Below, in pieces: positions 1 through 6,269 of a DNA stretch of 8,823 nucleotides (the stretch's first letter is position 1; every line of letters begins with the position of its first letter). A program made the translations under genes and the position numbers. This stretch comes from an uncultured Rhodospirillaceae bacterium (GTDB lineage: Bacteria; Pseudomonadota; Alphaproteobacteria; Rhodospirillales; UBA2165), in NCBI GenBank assembly GCA_913041095.1, contig CAJWIB010000092.1, positions 1-8,823 on the forward strand, in the 5' to 3' direction. The notes beneath the pieces are model-generated. The model worked only from the letters and a program-made list of their open reading frames with translations. It was not told where the DNA came from and ran no database searches.

Positions 1-168
1 AACGCTTCTTCAACTAATTATTTGTTACTGCTACCAAACGGTTTTGTTCTGATTGTTGGAATCGCGACGGCCTCTACTTTTGTGGTGCTCCATACTTTCT
101 GGTGCCTTCATTTTCCGCTGGCGCCGTTCCGGTCCACGCTTCACTTTATTAAGCGCGTTTTCCGGTAA
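1..168 (+). CDS. possible 3' end of a membrane protein gene (5' truncated by window edge)
   Basis: Frame 1 is open from the first base to a TAA at 166-168, giving 55 residues with no stop; the other two plus frames hit stops early. The peptide has one long hydrophobic stretch, roughly residues 8-40, which includes the run VLIVGIATASTFVVL. It ends in a basic tail (IKRVFR), the pattern expected for a last transmembrane helix followed by a positively charged cytoplasmic end. I do not recognise the family. The gene would converge on the regulator, with 68 nt between the two stops. A 55-codon open frame can occur by chance, so this call is tentative. Confidence 0.33.
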   Translation, partial: NASSTNYLLLLPNGFVLIVGIATASTFVVLHTFWCLHFPLAPFRSTLHFIKRVFR

Positions 169-209
169 AATTTAAGGGTTTACATCCTAGGGTATTCCGT
201 GGCGTCTCG

Positions 210-221
210 TTAATCGATTAA
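210..221. repeat. 12-bp perfect palindrome between convergent gene ends
   Basis: TTAATCGATTAA is a perfect palindrome lying between the putative left-hand membrane gene and the stop of the regulator gene. It has no loop or T-run that would make it a terminator, and it is short and AT-rich, so it may be chance. No other terminator-like structure is visible in 169-236. Confidence 0.3.
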
Positions 222-236
222 ATGTAAGGTATTGGC

Positions 237-1679
237 TTAAAGTTCAGCAAAAGTGAACGGTGACATTCCCCGGTGATTCTCGGCGACGGCAACCCGGCGA
301 TTGAGGGGTGGATTGGCGCGCTGGTTGCAATCCATACGCATGCACAGCCGGCAATTGACGCCGATCGGCGTGATTGAGCTGGTGTCCGAGAGATCAAGCC
401 CGTCGGTATAGACAATCTGCCGAGCATAATCGAGTTTGCAGCCGATGCCGATGGCGAGTTGTTGTTCCGGCATCTTATAGCCGACGCCCATGCCCCTCAC
501 CGTACGGGATATGGTGAAATAACTGGTGCCGTCTTCCATCTCAACGACTTGCGGGATAATTTTATCCGGCGTGCGGAAGGCTTCATGAATGTGCCAGCGC
601 GGACAGGTGCCACCAAAGCGGGCGAAATGAAATCCCGAGGCGCTGAACCTTTTCGAAATATTACCAGCATGATCAACGCGCAAAAAGAAGAACGGCACGC
701 CTTTCGCACCGGGCCGCTGCAGTGTCGTTAAACGGTGGCTAACTTGTTCATAACTGGCGCTAAAACGCTGGCCAAGTAATTCGATATCGTAACGTAATTT
801 ATCGGCTGCCGTTTGAAACCGTTCATAGGGCATCGTTACGGCACCGGCAAAATAATTAGCCAGACCCAGACGGCAAAGTTGCTTAGCTTCATCACCTTGC
901 AAGCCGGTTCGGGCAATCATTTCATCCAGAAGATTACGATGACCTAGAAGTCCGGCATGGAGGGCGAGCTGAAAAGTACGGGACGGTGCGTTCAGGACTT
1001 CAGATAAAAATAACCGGCGGCTGTGCCGGTCCAAACGCCAAGTCGTATCTGGCAAGACATCAATCGGCATGATCCGGACCGAAATGTCATGCGCGGTTTT
1101 GAGATGATCCCGGAGTCCTACATAGAGGTCATCTAGAGTAAGCTCTGCATCCACCCATAAAGTTTCCGCCGCGTTTTCCAATTCCGGGAAGTGATTATTG
1201 GTATCGTGAAAATAATCACGCACTTCTTCAATCGGGAAACGCAGCGCCCCGGTTTGGGCGGTGCCTTCCCGACTGGCCAGCTGTTCAGCCATGGCTGAAT
1301 TACTGGTTAGCGATTCCCGGTAGGCGCGGTAAAGTGTCACCACCGATTGCGCTGCCGATGGGCTGGCGCCGACAAGATCGGTTAATTCATGGTTTGAAAG
1401 CTTAAGCCCTTCAAAGATAGGGTCGGAAAACACCTCTTTGAGCGAGGCTGCTGCCTGGCTGTCATCATCGCCGGAAAGTTCCTTGAGATTGATATCATAA
1501 GCGTCCGCCAGCCGCAGCAGGAGTTGAGCACTAAGCGGCCGCTGGTTGCGCTCGACCAAATTCAGATAGCTGGTCGAGATGCCGAGGTCATCGGCCATTT
1601 GCATCTGGGTCAAATTTAATTCCCGTCGCAAGCGCCGAATGCGGGTGCCAGCAAAGACTTTTTGGGTCCGTAAAGCCAT
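237..1679 (-). CDS. XRE-family transcriptional regulator with IrrE-like and ScfR C-terminal domains (short-chain fatty acyl regulator type)
   Basis: A 480-residue cytoplasmic DNA-binding regulator. Residues about 12-68 form a Cro/C1-type helix-turn-helix (TRIRRLRRELNLTQ, then DLGISTSYLNLVERNQRPLS). The middle, about 175-300, resembles the ImmA/IrrE fold but lacks an HExxH zinc-protease motif; the matching stretch reads FQLALHAGLLGH. The C-terminal part, about 310-480, is the ScfR domain. It contains FHFARFGGTCPRWHIHEAF and a conserved cysteine cluster, CRLCMRMDC, at about 443-451, followed by ANPP. The family includes RamB of corynebacteria and the regulators of methylcitrate and glyoxylate genes; members respond to acyl-CoA status. 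Length fits the family. It is divergently oriented to aceA across 210 nt, so aceA is its likely target, along with itself. The start at 1679 has only a weak Shine-Dalgarno (AAGGTTGAG about 11 nt upstream). The family call is confident; the ligand and the activator or repressor role are inference. Confidence 0.93.
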   Translation of the reverse strand: MALRTQKVFAGTRIRRLRRELNLTQMQMADDLGISTSYLNLVERNQRPLSAQLLLRLADAYDINLKELSGDDDSQAAASLKEVFSDPIFEGLKLSNHELTDLVGASPSAAQSVVTLYRAYRESLTSNSAMAEQLASREGTAQTGALRFPIEEVRDYFHDTNNHFPELENAAETLWVDAELTLDDLYVGLRDHLKTAHDISVRIMPIDVLPDTTWRLDRHSRRLFLSEVLNAPSRTFQLALHAGLLGHRNLLDEMIARTGLQGDEAKQLCRLGLANYFAGAVTMPYERFQTAADKLRYDIELLGQRFSASYEQVSHRLTTLQRPGAKGVPFFFLRVDHAGNISKRFSASGFHFARFGGTCPRWHIHEAFRTPDKIIPQVVEMEDGTSYFTISRTVRGMGVGYKMPEQQLAIGIGCKLDYARQIVYTDGLDLSDTSSITPIGVNCRLCMRMDCNQRANPPLNRRVAVAENHRGMSPFTFAEL

Positions 1680-1705
1680 AATTTATTGATTCTCAACCTT
1701 TTTAA

Positions 1706-1732
1706 TTTTACAACTTTTACAATTTGACAAAA
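1706..1732. promoter_or_regulatory. candidate operator: tandem 9-bp repeats in the divergent regulator/aceA region
   Basis: Two adjacent 9-mers, TTTTACAAC (1706-1714) and TTTTACAAT (1715-1723), run into TTTGACAAA (1723-1731), which is a symmetric TTTG-N-CAAA element. The array sits between the regulator start and aceA and overlaps a consensus -35 hexamer. The units resemble TTTGCAAA-type sites described for RamB-like ScfR proteins, as far as I recall that consensus. The position suggests autoregulation and aceA control. That the adjacent regulator binds here is inference; the surrounding DNA is AT-rich and could generate such repeats by chance. Confidence 0.4.
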
Positions 1733-1753
1733 CTCTTGTTATAAAACTATATC
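1724..1753 (+). promoter_or_regulatory. candidate aceA promoter
   Basis: A perfect -35 hexamer TTGACA (1724-1729) is followed after 18 bp by TATATC (1748-1753), a moderate -10 match. Transcription would start near 1760 and leave a leader of about 130 nt before aceA. The -35 lies inside the tandem repeat array, so a protein bound there could interfere with or recruit RNA polymerase. The whole 1680-1889 region is AT-rich, which makes chance -10 matches common. Confidence 0.4.
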
Positions 1754-1864
1754 AATTATACCTGTTAATTTCAATAAGTTATAGACTCTAATCTCATTTT
1801 AGTAAAAAATGCACTAATTAAATAGGTGGTTATTAATTTAATCATTACTTTTTTACCAAACACC

Positions 1865-1887
1865 CGGTTTTGAAGAAAGGAAAACCG
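1865..1887 (+). promoter_or_regulatory. hairpin carrying the aceA Shine-Dalgarno in its loop
   Basis: CGGTTTT (1865-1871) pairs perfectly with AAAACCG (1881-1887), leaving the 9-nt loop GAAGAAAGG. The aceA ribosome binding site AAAGGA (1876-1881) therefore sits in the loop and the loop-stem junction, 8 nt before the ATG. The stem is short and rich in A-U and G-U-neutral pairs, so it is probably weak, but its exact placement around the ribosome binding site could modulate translation or mRNA stability. The inverted repeat is seen directly; the function is inferred. Confidence 0.4.
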
Positions 1888-1889
1888 TT

Positions 1890-3182
1890 ATGAGCAGCAA
1901 CACAGAAAATTTTAACAACCTGGTCCCCCTGGCACCTGAGGGCCGGTTCGATGGCATCGCCCGGCCTTATTCACCTGCAGATGTCGAAAAGTTGCGAGGC
2001 TCGGTTGTCGTTTCTCAAACTTTGGCTGAACGCGGCGCTAATCGCCTGTGGGAGCTTCTGAAGACTGAGAATTATATTAATTCGCTTGGTGCCATGACCG
2101 GCAATCAGGCTATGCAACAGGTTCGCGCCGGCTTGAAAGCAATTTATCTTTCCGGTTGGCAAGTTGCCGCCGATGCCAACACCGCCGGCACCATGTATCC
2201 AGATCAAAGCCTCTATCCGGCAAACGCTGCTCCCGAGCTGGTCCGCAAAATTAATCGCACCTTGCAACGGGCTGATCAAATCGAGCATTCCGAAAACGGC
2301 GCCAAGCGGGATTGGTTCGCCCCGATCGTTGCCGATGCTGAAGCTGGCTTTGGCGGCCCGCTCAACGCCTTTGAGCTAACCAAAGCGTTCATCGAAGCCG
2401 GTGCCGCAGCGGTTCACTTCGAAGACCAATTAGCGTCGGAAAAAAAATGTGGTCACTTGGGTGGTAAAGTTCTGATCCCAACCGCGCAGCATATCCGCAA
2501 TCTGACAGCCGCTCGTTTGGCTGCAGACGTTATGGGTGTGCCGACTTTAATCGTTGCCCGTACCGATGCGGAAAGCGCTAAATTGCTAACCAGCGATATC
2601 GATGAGCGGGATCGCCCGTTTATTGAATCCGAAGAACGCACGCCAGAAGGCTTTTACAATATAAGAGCCGGTGTTGAAGCTTGTATTGCGCGTCAGTTGG
2701 CCTATGCGCCTTATGCTGATTTGCTGTGGTGGGAAACTTCCAAACCAAATCTTGATGAAGCTAAGCAATTTGCCGATGCGATCCATGCTGAATTCCCCGA
2801 TAAATTATTGGCTTACAATTGCAGCCCAAGCTTCAACTGGGAAGCCAATCTGGATAAAGAAACCATTGCTAACTTCCAGCAGGAACTTGGCGCCATGGGT
2901 TACAAATTCCAGTTTGTTACCTTGGCCGGCTTCCATCAGCTTAACCACGGCATGTTCGAATTGGCCAAAGGCTATGGCGAACGTGGCATGGCGGCTTATT
3001 CCGAGCTGCAACAGGCTGAATTTGCCAGTGAACAAGATGGATACACCGCAACGCGCCATCAGCGTGAAGTTGGTACCGGCTATTTTGATGCCGTTGCCGT
3101 GGCTATCTCGGGTGGCGAATCTTCAACGACAGCAATGTCCGAATCGACCGAGTCAGATCAGTTCGATTCTGAAGCAGCTTGA
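1890..3182 (+). CDS. aceA: isocitrate lyase
   Basis: A 430-residue cytoplasmic enzyme that cleaves isocitrate to glyoxylate and succinate, the first committed step of the glyoxylate shunt needed for growth on acetate and fatty acids. The signature KKCGH lies at 185-189 with the catalytic Cys187, preceded by VHFEDQ. The substrate loop NCSPSFNW is at 310-317. Other family blocks include YLSGWQVAADAN near the N-terminus, DAEAGFGG for metal binding, and LIVARTDAES. The C-terminus GGESSTTAMSESTESDQF matches the family's conserved lid-like tail. Length is close to the E. coli enzyme (434). The start is supported by AAAGGA 8 nt upstream. It is divergent from the ScfR-type regulator and followed after 12 nt by a small ORF. 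Malate synthase, the other shunt enzyme, is not in this window. Confidence 0.97.
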   Translation: MSSNTENFNNLVPLAPEGRFDGIARPYSPADVEKLRGSVVVSQTLAERGANRLWELLKTENYINSLGAMTGNQAMQQVRAGLKAIYLSGWQVAADANTAGTMYPDQSLYPANAAPELVRKINRTLQRADQIEHSENGAKRDWFAPIVADAEAGFGGPLNAFELTKAFIEAGAAAVHFEDQLASEKKCGHLGGKVLIPTAQHIRNLTAARLAADVMGVPTLIVARTDAESAKLLTSDIDERDRPFIESEERTPEGFYNIRAGVEACIARQLAYAPYADLLWWETSKPNLDEAKQFADAIHAEFPDKLLAYNCSPSFNWEANLDKETIANFQQELGAMGYKFQFVTLAGFHQLNHGMFELAKGYGERGMAAYSELQQAEFASEQDGYTATRHQREVGTGYFDAVAVAISGGESSTTAMSESTESDQFDSEAA

Positions 3183-3194
3183 AGGAGACGAGTT

Positions 3195-3458
3195 ATGGAA
3201 GCAAAAACCGACCAAAAAGATACGGAAACCCAAAGCGGCTTCCAATCTGCACCACCAGATCCGGATAACAGTTTTTCCGGCGGCCAGGATAGTGCGCTGC
3301 GTATGGTGGCCAATTCCTTACACCGCTTGAACGAGGCTATTGTGAAAGCAGCGGATTCCGGCCTGACCGTCGAGCTGATGCGGGCGTCACGCTATCACGC
3401 TGGTTCGGGCAGCTGGGGTGACCAAATGGTGCCGATTATCGAGCGTAATTCTAAGTAG
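3195..3458 (+). CDS. small protein of unknown function encoded directly downstream of aceA
   Basis: An 87-residue protein whose start is backed by a strong Shine-Dalgarno, AAGGAG (3182-3187), 7 nt before the ATG and overlapping the aceA stop. Translational coupling to aceA is therefore likely. Residues 1-32 are polar and look disordered (rich in Q, D, S, P). Residues 34-65 form a predicted amphipathic helix (ALRMVANSLHRLNEAIVKAA). The tail contains SRYHAGSGSWGDQMVPII (65-82), where Gly, Trp and Asp look like conserved motif residues. There is no signal peptide and no membrane segment. I do not recognise a named domain. Its position before the terminator at 3513-3569 makes it part of the aceA transcript, which suggests a role linked to isocitrate lyase or to growth on C2 substrates; this is inference. 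Confidence 0.82.
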   Translation: MEAKTDQKDTETQSGFQSAPPDPDNSFSGGQDSALRMVANSLHRLNEAIVKAADSGLTVELMRASRYHAGSGSWGDQMVPIIERNSK

Positions 3459-3512
3459 TTATTAATTCGCATAATATTTCCCCGGGGCAGTCGGTTCTAC
3501 CCATATCTCAAG

Positions 3513-3569
3513 CCCGTCTCTTGGACCTCTCGCTCATTTGAGGTAGTTGCCAGGAGGTGGGTTTTTTTT
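3513..3569 (+). terminator. strong rho-independent terminator after the aceA operon
   Basis: The arm 3513-3524 (CCCGTCTCTTGG) pairs along all 12 positions with 3550-3561 (CCAGGAGGTGGG), allowing three G-U pairs. Inside it, ACCTC (3525-3529) pairs with GAGGT (3540-3544) around a 10-nt loop, with a 5-nt bulge AGTTG (3545-3549) on the 3' side. Eight T residues follow (3562-3569). It ends the aceA plus small-ORF transcript. The preceding 3459-3512 holds no recognisable gene. A short stable RNA ending here is possible, but no clear promoter for one was found. Confidence 0.85.
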
Positions 3570-3575
3570 CATAGT
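3547..3575 (+). promoter_or_regulatory. candidate promoter for the thiol oxidoreductase gene, overlapping the terminator
   Basis: TTGCCA (3547-3552) and CATAGT (3570-3575) are separated by 17 bp and match 5/6 and 4/6 of the sigma70 consensus. The element begins in the bulge and 3' arm of the upstream terminator and spans its T-run. A transcript would start near 3582, about 29 nt before the likely ATG at 3611. Because the upstream terminator is strong, the next gene needs its own promoter, and little other space is available. Confidence 0.35.
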
Positions 3576-3610
3576 GCAACCCTAATGCCGATTGAATGAA
3601 AGGTGGCGCT

Positions 3611-4273
3611 ATGACGACGCTCAACAAAGAATTAATTTATGTCGGTGATCCAATGTGTTCCTGGTGCTACGGCTTTGCACCGACCAAGCAAAAACTAGAA
3701 GAACAATGTGCCGGCCGCGCCGTCACAACTTTGGTCGTCGGCGGCTTGCATATCGATTGGACCGAGCCGCAGGATGCGCAACGCAAGAAATTCTTGAATG
3801 AGCATTGGCTGGAAATCGGTAAACGTTCTGGTCAACCTTTCAAATTTGATATCCTTGAGCGGGATGATTTTGTCTATAATACCGAAGCTGCTTGCCGGGC
3901 TGCTGTGACCGCCAGTGAAATGCAAGGTAATGAGGTGGCGCTTAATTTTTTCACTCATCTGCAAGGTGCCTTTTATGCGGAAAACCGGGATGTCACTCAA
4001 GAAGGTGTCTTGATTGATTTGGCGGCAGAATTTGGCTTGGACAAGGCGGAATTTGCCAAACTGTTGCCAAGCGATGAGCTCAAAGACAAAACTATGCAGG
4101 ATTTTCATTTTGCCCAACGGATGGGAGTTACCGGGTTTCCCACGGTCGTCGTCAATGACCATAACAGCTATGCCTATTTGACCGTCGGTTATCAACCTTA
4201 TGAAAATCTCGAACCGATCGTCGAAGCTTGGCTGACCAGCCAACTCCAGCGTGACCAATCTGCGGCTGAGTAA
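3611..4273 (+). CDS. DsbA-family thiol:disulfide oxidoreductase, cytoplasmic type
   Basis: A 220-residue thioredoxin-fold protein with the redox motif CSWC at 16-19 in the context GDPMCSWCYGF and a cis-proline loop TGFPT at 174-178 (Pro177). A helical insertion lies between, as in the DSBA family. The N-terminal sequence matches the group annotated as predicted protein-disulfide isomerase (COG3531, from memory). There is no signal peptide, so it should act in the cytoplasm; its substrate is unknown. An in-frame ATG at 3596 would add five residues (MKGGA), but it has no Shine-Dalgarno, whereas AAAGGTGG (3599-3606) sits just before the ATG at 3611, so I prefer 3611. It lies 64 nt upstream of an FAD monooxygenase on the same strand; a functional link is possible but not shown. 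Confidence 0.9.
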   Translation: MTTLNKELIYVGDPMCSWCYGFAPTKQKLEEQCAGRAVTTLVVGGLHIDWTEPQDAQRKKFLNEHWLEIGKRSGQPFKFDILERDDFVYNTEAACRAAVTASEMQGNEVALNFFTHLQGAFYAENRDVTQEGVLIDLAAEFGLDKAEFAKLLPSDELKDKTMQDFHFAQRMGVTGFPTVVVNDHNSYAYLTVGYQPYENLEPIVEAWLTSQLQRDQSAAE

Positions 4274-4277
4274 CACC

Positions 4278-4285
4278 TTTGCAAA
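4278..4285. promoter_or_regulatory. TTTGCAAA palindrome, possible ScfR/RamB-type site
   Basis: A perfect 8-bp palindrome, with CTTTGCAAA as the 9-bp context, lies just after the stop of the thiol oxidoreductase and 52 nt before the monooxygenase start. It resembles the core of the RamB-type binding consensus as I remember it, and this window encodes an ScfR-family regulator. It was the only exact TTTGCAAA I noticed. An 8-mer in AT-rich intergenic DNA is weak evidence. Confidence 0.22.
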
Positions 4286-4337
4286 CAAACACAAAATCAG
4301 ATGGAGATAGGCACCGTATTAGAAAGATTCATAACAA

Positions 4338-5981
4338 ATGACCCAAATTGATATCCCAGTTCTAATTGCCGGCGGCGGGCCGGTCGGGCTTTGCCTGTCG
4401 ATGGAATTATCGACCCGTGGGATTTCCCATTTACTTGTAAATCAACGGGAAGATACACCGGCCCATCCCAAAGGCAGCACCATCAACAGCCGGACGATGG
4501 AGCATCTCCGGCGTTTCGGCGCCGCGTCAGCGATCCGTAAAACCGGCTTGCCGGAAAACTACCCGACCGATAGCACTTATGTGTCACGAATTTCCGGCTA
4601 CGAGCTTGGCCGCATTCCGATGCCAACTCTGAAAGAAAAAATTAGTAATCCTGGTCCCTGGGGGGAGACCTTGCTGACCCCGGAACCGATCCACCGGTCC
4701 AATCAAATGTACTTTGAAGCGGTGATGAAATCACATGCCGAGAGTTTCGTCGAGGCTGATATCCGCTTCGGCTGGGAATTAATTTCTTTTGAGGATCTAG
4801 AGGATCATGTTACGGCGGAAATTAGAAATATCGCGCGCGATGAAACTGAGACCGTTCGTTGCTCTTATATGGCGGGCTGTGACGGCGCTCAAGGCATGGT
4901 CCGGCGTCAATTGGGGTTTAAATATACCGGCCGTCAAAGCACGGGCGATCGCTTTTATGACGGCAGTATGGCGTCGATTTATGTGCGCTCGCCAATCGTT
5001 AAAGAAATTCGCAATATGAAGGAATCCTGGCACTACTGGACGATTAATCCGGAAGGTCGCACGGATTTTATTTCGCTCAATGGAGACGATGAGTTTTTAT
5101 TGCTCTCCGAGATGCCGCCCGACCTGCATCTTGACCAAGTTGACGCTGAAGAGATTTTCCGCATTGCGGTTGGTGCCGCCATTGATGTTGAAATCATTTC
5201 CGTGCAGGAGTGGGTCGCCGGTCTGGCGATGGTTACCGATCACTACAAAAAAGGCCGCATTGTCTTGGCCGGAGATGCGGTCCATCTATTCACGCCGTCT
5301 GGTGGCTTCGGTTTTAACACTGGTATTGACGATGCCGCCAATATCGGCTGGAAGCTCGCTGCGATGATTGAAGGCTGGGGTGGTGAGAAACTAATCGAAA
5401 GTTATGAAATTGAGCGACACCCAATAGGTGTAAGAAACACCACAACCTCCGGCCAATATGCAAACAAAATTGGCAGCCTCAAGTTTCCGGATTTTATTGA
5501 AGAAGAAAGTGCGCGCGGAAAAGCCGCCCGCGATGTTTTGCGTGAAGATTTAGCGACCTTTAAAGAAGAATTTGCTAGTCTTGGCATTGTGTTGGGCGCA
5601 CGTTATGACAGCTCGCCATTGATTATCAACGATGGCACATTGCCACCGCTGGATGAACCGGCAACCTATATTCCGTCAGCGACGCCGGGTGGGCGCATGC
5701 CGCATTATTGGATTGGCGAAAAAGAATCGGTGTTTGATCGGCTGGGCGAGTGGTTCAATCTTGTACGAATAGGGCCTGATGCGCCAGCTGTGTCAAATTT
5801 TGAACAAGCTGCCAAAAAATTAAATATGCCGATGGCTGTCGTCCAACTGGACGAGGCGGCGGCTGAAGAATTCTATCAGGCGAGACTGTTGCTCGTGCGG
5901 CCAGATCAACATGTTGCCTGGCGGGGTAATGACGTGCCGGACGATGTTGCCGAAATTCTTAAGACCGTGATTGGTAGTTAA
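4338..5981 (+). CDS. FAD-dependent monooxygenase, aromatic hydroxylase (PheA/TfdB/MhpA-like) family
   Basis: A 547-residue flavoprotein of the class that hydroxylates phenolic or polyketide-like substrates using NAD(P)H and oxygen. The FAD Rossmann motif GGGPVG is at 12-17. It is followed by the family block HPKGSTINSRTMEHLRRFG, the bifunctional DG motif GCDGAQGMVR around Asp182, and the second FAD motif GDAVHLFTPSGGFGFNTGIDDAANIGWKL starting at Gly312. The last 150 or so residues correspond to the thioredoxin-like C-terminal domain, ending in the typical RPDQHVAWRG at 521-530. The residue at the end of the second strand, usually Glu, is Asn35. The start is fixed by an in-frame TAA at 4332-4334 and by closeness to the Rossmann motif. 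The ribosome binding site is weak (AGAAAG, 4321-4326). The substrate cannot be named from sequence; nearby genes give no pathway. Confidence 0.92.
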   Translation: MTQIDIPVLIAGGGPVGLCLSMELSTRGISHLLVNQREDTPAHPKGSTINSRTMEHLRRFGAASAIRKTGLPENYPTDSTYVSRISGYELGRIPMPTLKEKISNPGPWGETLLTPEPIHRSNQMYFEAVMKSHAESFVEADIRFGWELISFEDLEDHVTAEIRNIARDETETVRCSYMAGCDGAQGMVRRQLGFKYTGRQSTGDRFYDGSMASIYVRSPIVKEIRNMKESWHYWTINPEGRTDFISLNGDDEFLLLSEMPPDLHLDQVDAEEIFRIAVGAAIDVEIISVQEWVAGLAMVTDHYKKGRIVLAGDAVHLFTPSGGFGFNTGIDDAANIGWKLAAMIEGWGGEKLIESYEIERHPIGVRNTTTSGQYANKIGSLKFPDFIEEESARGKAARDVLREDLATFKEEFASLGIVLGARYDSSPLIINDGTLPPLDEPATYIPSATPGGRMPHYWIGEKESVFDRLGEWFNLVRIGPDAPAVSNFEQAAKKLNMPMAVVQLDEAAAEEFYQARLLLVRPDQHVAWRGNDVPDDVAEILKTVIGS

Positions 5982-6269
5982 AGTAGACCAAACCGAAGCG
6001 TTTGGATTGTCGGAATCACGTTGGCCATATTTCTTTTTGCACTTTTTCCAGATTTTTTGGCTAGTTTCGCCATGTTTTCGATTTCCCTTAACGTTCCGCC
6101 GTGGTCCCGAGTGTCTCAATATACTAGCATTTAGCTGTATTTTTTAAAAATAAGTTGGTTCTTCCTGATGAATCAAGGCTTACAATGACTTACTTGATCT
6201 TGAAGTGAGGCGCCATTTGCCTATACTGCGCGCCCTATTAAGAAAATTATTGAATAAAGGAATATCCGA
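5982..6269. other. intergenic region before argG; no gene seen
   Basis: These 288 nt hold no convincing coding frame. CCAAAC (5988-5993) and GTTTGG (6000-6005) form a perfect 6-bp stem with loop CGAAGC seven bases after the monooxygenase stop, but no T-run follows directly. T-rich tracts occur at about 6028-6060, so a weak or rho-dependent termination zone is possible. The right part carries the argG promoter listed separately. Confidence 0.5.
6200..6227 (+). promoter_or_regulatory. candidate argG promoter
   Basis: TTGAAG (6200-6205) and TATACT (6222-6227) are separated by 16 bp and match 4/6 and 5/6 of the sigma70 consensus. The start would be near 6234, giving a leader of about 35 nt. The argG ribosome binding site AAAGGA (6256-6261) lies 8 nt before the ATG. 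No arginine-repressor-like box was identified by eye. Confidence 0.55.

Noticed and set aside
459..731. Plus-strand 90-codon frame opposite the ScfR regulator
   Set aside because: Antisense to the conserved ScfR C-terminal domain with no independent support.
2671..3330. Long plus-strand open frame of 219 codons inside aceA, running into the small ORF
   Set aside because: It is out of frame with well-supported aceA and the small ORF, has low-complexity shadow composition (many Trp, Pro, Ser, Asn), and matches no family.
3695..4294. 199-codon minus-strand frame opposite the thiol oxidoreductase
   Set aside because: Antisense shadow of a clear DsbA-family gene, with no ribosome binding site and no recognisable motif.
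4301..4351. Short frame (16 codons) overlapping the monooxygenase start, considered as a leader peptide
   Set aside because: No ribosome binding site in front of it and no attenuator-like hairpins or regulatory codon runs.
5988..6005. Perfect 6-bp hairpin after the monooxygenase considered as an intrinsic terminator
   Set aside because: No T-run follows the stem; the next T-rich tract is over 20 nt away, so it does not meet the pattern.
5820..6119. 99-codon minus-strand frame over the monooxygenase 3' end and the intergenic region
   Set aside because: Half of it is antisense to the conserved C-terminus of the monooxygenase; the rest translates T-rich DNA into a Lys/Trp-rich string with no protein-like pattern.
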